Shown here: one piece after another, positions 1 to 6,093 of the stretch
How positions within the stretch are numbered: the stretch's first letter is position 1
How the letters are laid out: every line of letters begins with the position of its first letter
From: an uncultured Parabacteroides sp.
Lineage (GTDB): Bacteria; Bacteroidota; Bacteroidia; Bacteroidales; Tannerellaceae
Reading direction: 5' to 3'
NCBI RefSeq assembly: GCF_902493135.1
Contig: NZ_CABUOD010000075.1
Coordinates: forward strand, 1 to 10,869
Length of the DNA: 10,869 nt
Notes under the pieces: generated by a model
The model's input: the letters and a program-made list of their open reading frames with translations, nothing else
Told to the model about the DNA's origin: nothing
The model's database searches: none
Program-made: the position numbers and the translations under genes

Positions 1-53
1 CTCTCGACACACGCACCTGAAACGTGCGCGTCTACCAATTCCGCCACCTGGGC
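1..53 (-). tRNA. tRNA-Leu (CAG), 5' part only, cut by the window edge
   Basis: Read on the minus strand, this starts with the acceptor 5' strand GCCCAGG. A leucine-type D arm follows (GCGGAATTGGTAGAC, then GCGC), and then an anticodon stem CACGT/GCGTG closing the loop TTCAGGT, which gives anticodon CAG. The arrangement closely matches the 5' half of E. coli tRNA-Leu(CAG) as I remember it. The long variable arm expected of a class II tRNA, the T arm and the acceptor 3' strand lie outside the window. The first base of the mature tRNA is position 53. It decodes CUG codons. Confidence 0.93.
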
Positions 54-97
54 AATTCAGCACTTTTCAGTGAAGCAATCTCTCTCGATTGCGGTTG

Positions 98-128
98 CAA
101 AGATAGCAACATTTTTGAAACTGCCAAA
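98..128 (-). promoter_or_regulatory. Bacteroidales housekeeping promoter for tRNA-Leu
   Basis: On the minus strand TTTG (125-128) is followed after exactly 19 nt by TATCTTTG (98-105). This is an exact match to the Bacteroidetes sigma-ABfr consensus TTTG-N19-21-TAnnTTTG. Transcription should start near position 91, leaving a leader of roughly 40 nt to be trimmed before the tRNA. It lies just beyond the groEL terminator, so the tRNA is independently transcribed. Confidence 0.8.
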
Positions 129-150
129 CAGTAACCTTACTTTTTTACGC

Positions 151-188
151 AAAAAAACGGCCACCTCCCTTTCGGGAAGCAGCCGTTT
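151..188 (-). terminator. Rho-independent terminator of groES-groEL
   Basis: On the minus strand the arm AAACGGC (182-188) pairs with GCCGTTT (155-161). An inner CTTCCC/GGGAGG stem is capped by a GAAA tetraloop, and a run of seven T follows the outer arm (151-157, the first three also pairing in the stem). It begins 26 bp after the groEL stop codon and is a textbook intrinsic terminator separating the chaperonin operon from the tRNA. Confidence 0.9.
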
Positions 189-213
189 CTGCGTTTATGC
201 TTTATGGGAAGAA

Positions 214-1851
214 TTACATCATACCGCCCATGCCACCCATACCCGGGTTCATGGCAGGAGCCGCCGGAGTTTCTTCTTTCTTTTCAGCGATCACACATTC
301 CGTAGTCAGGAACATGCCTGCGATAGATGCGGCATTTTCCAAAGCTACACGTGTTACCTTAGCAGGGTCGATTACACCGGCTGCACACAAGTTTTCATAC
401 TTGTCTGTACGGGCATTGTAACCGAAGTCACCCTTACCTTCTTTTACTTTCTGAACAACTACCGCACCTTCTTTACCAGCGTTGGCAACGATCTGGCGCA
501 ACGGTTCTTCGATAGCGCGTTTAACGATTTCGATACCGGTTGTTTCGTCTTCGTTTTCACCCTTCATGCCTTCCAATGCTTCGATAGCACGGATGTAAGC
601 GACACCACCGCCGGGAACCGTACCTTCTTCGATAGCGGCACGAGTTGCATGCAGAGCATCGTCGACACGGTCTTTCTTTTCTTTCATTTCTACTTCAGAA
701 GGAGCACCTACATACAGTACGGCAACACCACCGGCCATCTTAGCCAGACGTTCCTGCAGTTTTTCCTTGTCGTAGTCGGAAGTCGTATTTTCGATCTGAG
801 TCTTGATCTGGCCGATACGAGCCTGGATAGCTTCCTTATCGCCTGCACCGTTTACGATAGTAGTCGTGTCTTTGTCTACCGTAACCTTTTCAGCAGTACC
901 CAGCATATCCATTGTAGCGCCTTCCAGCTTCAAGCCCTTTTCTTCGGAGATCACAACGCCACCGGTCAGGACAGCGATATCTTCCAGCATGGCTTTACGA
1001 CGGTCGCCGAAGCCCGGAGCCTTAACAGCACAGATCTTCAAAGAACCACGCAGACGGTTTACAACCAAAGTTGCCAATGCTTCGCTATCGATATCTTCAG
1101 CGATGATCAACAGAGGACGACCGCTCTGAACTGCCGGTTCAAGGATAGGCAGCAAATCTTTCAATACAGAGATTTTCTTATCATAGATCAGGATATACGG
1201 ATTTTCCATCTCGCATTCCATCTTTTCCGTGTTGGTTACGAAATACGGAGAGATATAACCACGGTCGAACTGCATACCTTCTACTACGTCTACTGTAGTT
1301 TCCGTACCTTTAGCTTCTTCTACAGTGATAACACCTTCGGTTTTCACTCTCTGCATAGCTTCAGCGATCAGCTTACCGATGGCTTCGTCACCGTTAGCGG
1401 AAATCTTGGCTACGTGTTCGATCTTTTCGAACTGGTCGCCTACAGCTTCAGACTGGGCAGCGATGCTTTCCACGACTTTAGCCACAGCTTTGTCGATACC
1501 ACGTTTCAGGTCCATAGGGTTGGCACCTGCCGTTACGTTCTTCAGACCGACACCGATAATGGACTGTGCCAAAACGGTTGCAGTTGTCGTTCCGTCACCG
1601 GCATTGTCGTTAGTCTTGGAAGCGACTTCCTTAACCAGTTGAGCCCCCATGTTTTCAAACGGGCAAGCAACCTCAACTTCTTTAGCTACCGTTACACCGT
1701 CTTTTGTAATGTGAGGAGCACCGAATTTCTTTTCGATGATCACGTTACGTCCCTTCGGGCCCAGTGTTACTTTTACTGCGTTAGCCAATTCATCCACACC
1801 TTTCTTCAGAAGGTCGCGGGCATCCATATCGTATTTAATCTCTTTTGCCAT
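214..1851 (-). CDS. groL: 60-kDa chaperonin GroEL
   Basis: Encodes 545 residues, the normal length for GroEL. GroEL forms the double-ring cytosolic chaperonin that encloses unfolded proteins under a GroES lid and uses ATP to drive folding. The N terminus MAKEIKYDMDAR, the nucleotide loop GDGTTT (residues 85-90, with the catalytic Asp at 86), the equatorial and apical domain sequences and the flexible Gly/Met C-terminal tail (GGMGGMM) are all typical. The reading frame stays open 49 codons further upstream, to 1998, but that extension runs through groES and has no family similarity, so the start is the Met at 1851. It follows groES by 43 bp in the canonical groES-groEL order and ends at a strong terminator. 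Regulation probably acts through the region upstream of groES. Confidence 0.99.
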   Translation of the reverse strand: MAKEIKYDMDARDLLKKGVDELANAVKVTLGPKGRNVIIEKKFGAPHITKDGVTVAKEVEVACPFENMGAQLVKEVASKTNDNAGDGTTTATVLAQSIIGVGLKNVTAGANPMDLKRGIDKAVAKVVESIAAQSEAVGDQFEKIEHVAKISANGDEAIGKLIAEAMQRVKTEGVITVEEAKGTETTVDVVEGMQFDRGYISPYFVTNTEKMECEMENPYILIYDKKISVLKDLLPILEPAVQSGRPLLIIAEDIDSEALATLVVNRLRGSLKICAVKAPGFGDRRKAMLEDIAVLTGGVVISEEKGLKLEGATMDMLGTAEKVTVDKDTTTIVNGAGDKEAIQARIGQIKTQIENTTSDYDKEKLQERLAKMAGGVAVLYVGAPSEVEMKEKKDRVDDALHATRAAIEEGTVPGGGVAYIRAIEALEGMKGENEDETTGIEIVKRAIEEPLRQIVANAGKEGAVVVQKVKEGKGDFGYNARTDKYENLCAAGVIDPAKVTRVALENAASIAGMFLTTECVIAEKKEETPAAPAMNPGMGGMGGMM

Positions 1852-1894
1852 AGTAATATATATCTTATATTTTTTTATTGTTCTTAATAATGAA

Positions 1895-2164
1895 TTAGAT
1901 AATAGCCAAAATATCAGACTGGCGCATGATAAGATATTTCTCGCCGTCCAGTTCGATTTCCGTACCAGCATACTTGCCGTACAGTACAGTATCGCCATTC
2001 TTTACAACCATTTCTTCATCCTTTGTTCCGTTACCAACGGCGACAACTTCACCCTTTAAAGGTTTTTCTTTTGCTGAATCGGGAATAATGATTCCGCCAA
2101 GTGTCTTTTCTTCTGCTGCAGCCGGCTTAATCAGCACTCTGTCTGCTAATGGTCTAATGTTCAT
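1895..2164 (-). CDS. groS: 10-kDa co-chaperonin GroES
   Basis: Encodes 89 residues, slightly shorter than E. coli GroES (97). GroES is the heptameric lid that caps GroEL and closes the folding chamber. The N-terminal core MNIRPLADRVLIKP is followed by the mobile loop at about residues 17-34, with the GroEL-contacting hydrophobic GGIII segment at 23-27. The KYAGTEIELDGEKYLIM barrel strands and a C-terminal SDILAII follow. The frame remains open to 2338, but the extension is not GroES-like and covers the putative promoter, so Met at 2164 is chosen. Upstream is an A-rich leader with no clear Shine-Dalgarno site, as is usual in Bacteroidetes. It is the first gene of the chaperonin operon and is preceded by a sigma-54-like element. 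Confidence 0.98.
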   Translation of the reverse strand: MNIRPLADRVLIKPAAAEEKTLGGIIIPDSAKEKPLKGEVVAVGNGTKDEEMVVKNGDTVLYGKYAGTEIELDGEKYLIMRQSDILAII

Positions 2165-2234
2165 CGTTGTATATTTTTTAGTTGTTAATAATATTACGTT
2201 AATCTTGTGCTTTCTTATCGCACGTAAATGCCTA

Positions 2235-2250
2235 TGCGAATACTGTGCCA
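2235..2250 (-). promoter_or_regulatory. Putative sigma-54 (-24/-12) promoter of groES-groEL
   Basis: The minus strand reads TGGCACAGTATTCGCA, against the RpoN consensus TGGCACGN4TTGCA. The invariant GG (2248-2249) and GC (2236-2237) are present at exactly the required spacing; the deviations are one base in each half (G to A after TGGCAC, and T to C in TTGC). The predicted start is near 2224, giving a leader of about 60 nt before groES. I found no well-spaced TTTG/TAnnTTTG promoter in this gap. That it is functional is an inference. Confidence 0.6.
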
Positions 2251-2256
2251 AAACGG

Positions 2257-2320
2257 TTGTCAGGGAAAAGACTGACAATTTTACACTCCGGACAGGCTGA
2301 CAATGCAAATATGTCTGACA
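2257..2320. promoter_or_regulatory. Cluster of TGTCAG/CTGACA repeats upstream of groES, candidate activator site
   Basis: On the plus strand TTGTCAG (2257-2263) and CTGACAA (2272-2278) form a 7-bp inverted repeat around an 8-bp spacer. Two further direct copies of CTGACA lie at 2297-2302 and 2315-2320. Four hexamer copies in 64 bp, placed directly upstream of the -24 element, look like an enhancer or operator array. The regulator is unknown. Sites bound by sigma-54 activators often lie further upstream, so these could alternatively bind a repressor. Confidence 0.5.
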
Positions 2321-2334
2321 GGATGACCATCCTG
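2319..2334. repeat. 16-bp near-palindrome between the GH30 gene and groES
   Basis: CAGGATG (2319-2325) and CATCCTG (2328-2334) are perfect inverted arms around a 2-bp centre. The left edge overlaps the last CTGACA hexamer. With no T-run after it on the minus strand it is not an obvious terminator, and a 2-bp centre suits a dimeric DNA-binding protein better than an RNA hairpin. Role unknown. No convincing terminator for the GH30 gene was found in this gap, only a weak 6-bp stem at 2345-2380. Confidence 0.45.
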
Positions 2335-2387
2335 CCACAAAAGGACTTCCCCATTACAACAAGAGAGTGAACGAGGAAGTTCAACTA

Positions 2388-3818
2388 TCAGTCTATTAAA
2401 ATAGTGGAAACGGACTGTGCCGGAAGCAACGGTCGATACACGCGGTTCCCGATACGGATTGAAACGGAACGGCTGTCATACCCTTCGTTCGCCAATACGA
2501 TCACGATGGTTTCATCCGGATTGACAAAAGCAAGCAGATCGGTAAACGTTCCGTCTGTTTCCACCTTATGGGCACCGGGTTGGACATAGTGGCTCAGATG
2601 CTTCATTATATAATATTCGGGAGTAAAAGAATAAGTTTTATCAACAGGATCCACAACCACCAGCGAGTTCTGCGCCCACCCCCAACGGCTGATCCCTCCT
2701 TTCTCAAGGGAGATATTCCAATACATATAGGCAGAAGCGCCATTATCCAGGTAATGCCGCATCAGGTTCCAGGAATAGACGGCCCCTTTCCAGCCATTCA
2801 AACCGTCGCCACATTCCTGCTCCGTCTGGTAAAGTTTCAAATCCGGATAGCGTTCGTGTATTCCTTTTATCGCTCCCTTGCCGGCCCATTGGAAACCGAC
2901 ACCTTCTATATAACGACGGCAGACGGGATCTGACAGGATCGTATCGACCAACGCTTCGTTCTTGCGCTCGACAGTTCCAAACATGACTTCTACCTGCTGC
3001 TCCGCCATTGCCGGCCCTAAATAATTGCCGATAAAGTTTGCCAGCGAGACCGCTGTCCAGCAACAGCTCGGAAAGATTTGAGCGGAATTAAATTCATTCT
3101 GCGGCATGACGGCAAATAGGTTTATCCCCTGCTCCTTATAAGCTTGGATAAATTTGGAAAAATACAAAGCGTATGCCTGCAAATAGAGCGAATCCTGAAT
3201 AAACATATCTTCCCCTTCGTGCCCAATCCTATCCGCCGGCAAGCCGTTCCGGTATCTTTCATCATAAGCCTCTCCGGTATAAGCCGAAGCATAATGCCTG
3301 TTATACTTCATCCAGGAAGGCGGACACCAAGGAGACGCCCAGATACGCAAGTCCGCATTATATTTCCGGGCATTCCGGATAAAAGGGATCAAGGTCTGCT
3401 GATCGTTCGCGATAGTGAAATTCTTCATTTCAAAATCACCGTCCGTCTCATCATAAGAATACCAGTCACGTGAAAAGTCATTTGCCCCGACCGGCATACG
3501 GCAGATAGTGAAATTAGCCCCGTATTCAGGAAAGAAAAGTTCCTCCATTATGTTTTCACGGTCGGCCGGATCCAGACGGCTCAAGGAAATCCATCCTAAT
3601 TCATTGAAACAGGCGCCGAACCCGTCGATCTCTTGCAAGGGCTTATCCTTATATACGGTCACATCGATTGTCCGGACAGTATCAGCCGAAGCGGAAAGCA
3701 GATCGGGTTGTTCCTGCCAGAAAGCCTTCTCGGTCGTCGTCACCCAAGAGGCGCGAGGTTGGAATTTACAAGATGACAGACATAAAGCAATCGAGAGAAT
3801 AAGACAAGGTATTTTCAT
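2388..3818 (-). CDS. GH30-family glycoside hydrolase, predicted lipoprotein
   Basis: Encodes 476 residues resembling glycoside hydrolase family 30 (glucosylceramidase-like; includes beta-glucosidases, beta-1,6-glucanases and xylanases), retaining enzymes with a (beta/alpha)8 barrel and a side beta domain. The start MKIPCLILSI opens a signal peptide with lipobox LSSC (Cys17), so it should be a lipid-anchored envelope protein; the 11 codons upstream are not signal-like. DGFGACFNELGW (65-76) begins the barrel. PQNE puts the likely acid/base at Glu242, and YQTEQECGDG the likely nucleophile at Glu333 (Glu335 less likely). The C-terminal part, about 415-476, fits the beta domain. No SusC/SusD pair or other polysaccharide gene lies nearby, so the substrate cannot be inferred from context. 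It follows hisS by 63 bp, behind a terminator. Confidence 0.88.
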   Translation of the reverse strand: MKIPCLILSIALCLSSCKFQPRASWVTTTEKAFWQEQPDLLSASADTVRTIDVTVYKDKPLQEIDGFGACFNELGWISLSRLDPADRENIMEELFFPEYGANFTICRMPVGANDFSRDWYSYDETDGDFEMKNFTIANDQQTLIPFIRNARKYNADLRIWASPWCPPSWMKYNRHYASAYTGEAYDERYRNGLPADRIGHEGEDMFIQDSLYLQAYALYFSKFIQAYKEQGINLFAVMPQNEFNSAQIFPSCCWTAVSLANFIGNYLGPAMAEQQVEVMFGTVERKNEALVDTILSDPVCRRYIEGVGFQWAGKGAIKGIHERYPDLKLYQTEQECGDGLNGWKGAVYSWNLMRHYLDNGASAYMYWNISLEKGGISRWGWAQNSLVVVDPVDKTYSFTPEYYIMKHLSHYVQPGAHKVETDGTFTDLLAFVNPDETIVIVLANEGYDSRSVSIRIGNRVYRPLLPAQSVSTILID

Positions 3819-3832
3819 AAGGATATGTATAT

Positions 3833-3868
3833 AAAAAAAGAAGTGCCACAATAGAATCGCAGCACTTC
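3833..3868 (-). terminator. Rho-independent terminator after hisS, at the start of the GH30 gene
   Basis: On the minus strand GAAGTGC (3862-3868) pairs with GCACTTC (3840-3846), extendable by T-G, G-T and C-G pairs to a 10-bp stem with a 9-nt loop. Seven T follow at 3833-3839. The hairpin starts 13 bp after the hisS stop codon, and the T tract ends only 14 bp before the GH30 start codon. No consensus promoter separates the two, so the GH30 gene may depend on read-through or on an unrecognised promoter. Confidence 0.82.
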
Positions 3869-3881
3869 CTTTACTTTTTTG

Positions 3882-5237
3882 TTAGAATCTTTCGATCAGC
3901 TCTTCTAATGTGACGAGAGACTGTTCACCTGTCAACATATTTTTCAGATTGATCTTACCTTCATTTATTTCGTTTTCACCGACAATCGCCACAAACGGAA
4001 TCTTTTTCGTATCGGCATATCCCATCTGTTTTTTCATTTTGGCAGATTCGGGATATAGTTCCGTACGGATACCGGCAGCACGCACTTTCGAGATCAAAGG
4101 CAATAAATAATTTTCTTCCTTCTCGCCGAAGTTCACGAACAGCAGTTGCGTGGTCTTCAAAGAATCAGCCGGATAAAGTTCCAACTGGTTCAGCACATCG
4201 AAAATACGATCGGCACCGAAGGAGATCCCGACACCAGACACACCGTCCAAGCCAAACACACCGGTCAGATTGTCATAGCGTCCTCCCCCCGTGATACTTC
4301 CGATCTGGACATCCAACGCTTTTACTTCGAAGATCGCACCCGTATAGTAGTTCAGACCACGTGCCAACGTCAAGTCCAGTTCCAACTCAGCTGTCAGTTC
4401 CAACTTCCCGATGCGGTCCAGGATAAATTCCATTTCGGCAATACCTTTCATCGCTATTTCCGATGCGGCCAGTTCCTTTTTCAGGACAGCCAGCTTTTCA
4501 CGATTCGTACCTTTCAGCATAATGATCGGCTGCAAACGGGCTATCGCATCTTCAGACAACTCTTTAGAACGCAATTCCTCATTTACATTATCCAGACCTA
4601 TCTTATCCAGTTTATCAATAGCAACCGTGATATCGACAATCTTATCGGCTTCACCGATTATCTCCGCAATACCGGAAAGAATCTTACGGTTGTTCATCTT
4701 GATACAGACACGGATTCCGAAACGGCGGAATACTTCATCCATAATCTGGATCAGTTCGACTTCGTTCACCAACGAATCGGAACCTATCACATCGCCATCA
4801 CACTGGTAAAACTCGCGGTAACGTCCTTTTTGCGGACGGTCGGCACGCCATACCGGCTGTATCTGGTAACGTTTGAACGGGAAAACGATATCATTACGGT
4901 GCTGTACCACATAACGGGCAAAAGGGACTGTCAGGTCATAACGCAAACCTTTCTCGCAGGCTTTCATTCCGAATCTTACGGCATTGCGCTCCGACAGTTC
5001 TTCATCCGTTATTCCGGAGAAACAATCACCGGAATTTAATATTTTGAAAAGCAACTTATCACCTTCTTCTCCATATTTACCCATCAGCGTAGACAGGTTT
5101 TCCATAGCCGGAGTTTCGATCTGCTGAAATCCGTACAGATGGTACACTTCGCGGATAGTATTAAATATATAATTACGCTTCGCCATTTCTTCAGGCGAAA
5201 AATCTCTTGTTCCTTTAGGGATAGACGGCTTTTGCAT
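3882..5237 (-). CDS. hisS: Histidyl-tRNA synthetase
   Basis: Encodes 451 residues, a class II aminoacyl-tRNA synthetase that charges tRNA-His with histidine using ATP in the cytosol. The N terminus KPSIPKGTRDFSPEE is characteristic. RYDLTVPFARYV (99-110) and the motif 2 region with QPVWRADRPQKGRYREFYQC (127-146) form the ATP site. The histidine-specific motif LARGLNYYTGAIFEV is at 291-305, and motif 3 follows with GGGRYDNL (317-324) and GVGISFGADR (335-344). The segment at about 176-285 is the usual insertion domain, and residues from about 363 form the anticodon-binding domain. It is somewhat longer than the E. coli enzyme (424). It has its own -10-like box upstream and its own terminator, so it appears monocistronic. 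Confidence 0.98.
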   Translation of the reverse strand: MQKPSIPKGTRDFSPEEMAKRNYIFNTIREVYHLYGFQQIETPAMENLSTLMGKYGEEGDKLLFKILNSGDCFSGITDEELSERNAVRFGMKACEKGLRYDLTVPFARYVVQHRNDIVFPFKRYQIQPVWRADRPQKGRYREFYQCDGDVIGSDSLVNEVELIQIMDEVFRRFGIRVCIKMNNRKILSGIAEIIGEADKIVDITVAIDKLDKIGLDNVNEELRSKELSEDAIARLQPIIMLKGTNREKLAVLKKELAASEIAMKGIAEMEFILDRIGKLELTAELELDLTLARGLNYYTGAIFEVKALDVQIGSITGGGRYDNLTGVFGLDGVSGVGISFGADRIFDVLNQLELYPADSLKTTQLLFVNFGEKEENYLLPLISKVRAAGIRTELYPESAKMKKQMGYADTKKIPFVAIVGENEINEGKINLKNMLTGEQSLVTLEELIERF

Positions 5238-5264
5238 GATTCACTAATTTATTTATTCAGGTTG

Positions 5265-5272
5265 CAAAGGTA
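5265..5272 (-). promoter_or_regulatory. -7 box of the hisS promoter
   Basis: TACCTTTG on the minus strand matches the Bacteroidales TAnnTTTG box exactly and lies 27 bp before the hisS start codon. No clear TTTG is found 19-21 nt upstream, where the sequence already belongs to the 3' end of the metallopeptidase gene, so the -33 element is weak. The predicted start is near 5258, giving a leader of about 20 nt. Confidence 0.6.
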
Positions 5273-5283
5273 ATGCTTCCTGT

Positions 5284-5970
5284 TTAATCCCGGCTTCTTC
5301 CACCCAGGAAAATCATGATATAATATAATAATGTAGCAAGCGAACCCAAAGCAGCCACTACATATGTATAAGCGGCAGAACGCAAGGCATCTTCAGCCTT
5401 GTCATGCGTATAAGCATTTGTGATACCGGCATTGCTTAACCAAGCCAAAGCCCGCCGGCTTGCATTGATCTCGACCGGCAGCGTAATGAAACTGAACAAA
5501 GTGGTCATTGCAAACAGGATAATACCAAAAAGCAATAACTGCGGGAATGTATGCAACAGCAACATCCCCCCCAACAAGACCCATGTCATAATATTGGAAG
5601 CAAAACTGACGACCGGAACCAAAGCCGAACGCATCCGGAGAGGCGCATAAGCCGTAGCATGCTGGACAGCGTGCCCGCATTCGTGAGCCGCAACGGCAGC
5701 AGCGGCAATACTATTACTGTAATAAACCGATTCACTCAGGTTGACGGTCTGGTTTGCCGGATTATAATGATCCGTCAAATGTCCGGGAGTGGAAATGACC
5801 TTTACATCATAAATACCGTTATCATGCAACATCTTTTCCGCCACATCTTTCCCTGTCATGCCATTCGGCATAGGAATCTTTGAATATTTCTCAAACTTAT
5901 TCTGGAGTCTGGAAGAGACCAGCCAGCTAAGAAGGGCAAAACCGATAAATATAATCCAATACATGCTCAT
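5284..5970 (-). CDS. Membrane zinc metallopeptidase, YugP-like
   Basis: Encodes 228 residues of the neutral zinc metallopeptidase family typified by Bacillus YugP, a membrane protein of poorly known substrate. An N-terminal membrane segment (about 3-20) is followed by a short domain with HECGH at 96-100, the HExxH zinc motif with Glu97 as catalytic base. PVEINASRRA (165-174) supplies a conserved Glu168 that may be the third ligand. Hydrophobic segments at about 116-136, 142-164 and 200-222 suggest an integral membrane protein with the active site close to the membrane. Two in-frame Met codons (5970, 5964) are both possible starts. The gene has a promoter candidate in the terminator of purA, and hisS starts 46 bp downstream. 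A protease role is inferred from the motif. Confidence 0.88.
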   Translation of the reverse strand: MSMYWIIFIGFALLSWLVSSRLQNKFEKYSKIPMPNGMTGKDVAEKMLHDNGIYDVKVISTPGHLTDHYNPANQTVNLSESVYYSNSIAAAAVAAHECGHAVQHATAYAPLRMRSALVPVVSFASNIMTWVLLGGMLLLHTFPQLLLFGIILFAMTTLFSFITLPVEINASRRALAWLSNAGITNAYTHDKAEDALRSAAYTYVVAALGSLATLLYYIMIFLGGRSRD

Positions 5971-5995
5971 ATTCTTCTAATTTATAATAGTTATA

Positions 5996-6026
5996 CAAAA
6001 TCATAAACGACAAAAAGCCTGCCAAA
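5996..6026 (-). promoter_or_regulatory. Promoter candidate for the zinc metallopeptidase gene
   Basis: TTTG (6023-6026) is separated by exactly 19 nt from TGATTTTG (5996-6003), which differs from TAnnTTTG by one base. Transcription would start near 5989, about 20 nt before the first start codon. The -33 element lies inside the T-rich tail of the upstream purA terminator. Confidence 0.5.
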
Positions 6027-6077
6027 AACAAAAATGGCAGGAGATCATCCTTACGGGATGTGGTCTTCTGCCATTTT
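6024..6077 (-). terminator. Long-stem rho-independent terminator of the fur-purA unit
   Basis: On the minus strand AAAATGGCAG (6068-6077) pairs perfectly with CTGCCATTTT (6031-6040). Inside are an AGA/TCT pairing and a CATCC/GGATG stem around a 5-nt loop. The tail continues as TGTTTTT. It begins 16 bp after the purA stop codon. A downstream GGCAG (6018-6022) could pair alternatively with the CTGCC of the terminator arm (6036-6040). Confidence 0.85.
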
Positions 6078-6093
6078 GTATTATTTCCAGGTT

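Noticed and set aside
70..1887. 605-codon plus-strand open frame opposite groEL
   Set aside because: It is an exact antisense shadow of groEL created by that gene's biased codon use; the translation is Phe/Ser/Thr/Cys-rich, matches no family I know and crosses the groEL terminator.
2165..2234. CIRCE-type HrcA operator in the groES leader
   Set aside because: I looked for the 9-bp inverted repeat TTAGCACTC/GAGTGCTAA around 9 bp and found no match.
2345..2380. Weak hairpin ACTTCC/GGAAGT followed by CCTTTT as a terminator for the GH30 gene
   Set aside because: Only 6 bp of stem around a 24-nt loop and a four-T tail; too weak to call.
4146..5039. 297-codon plus-strand open frame opposite hisS
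   Set aside because: It lies entirely inside the confidently assigned hisS gene, and its Gln/Phe/Thr/Arg-rich translation is typical of antisense frames.
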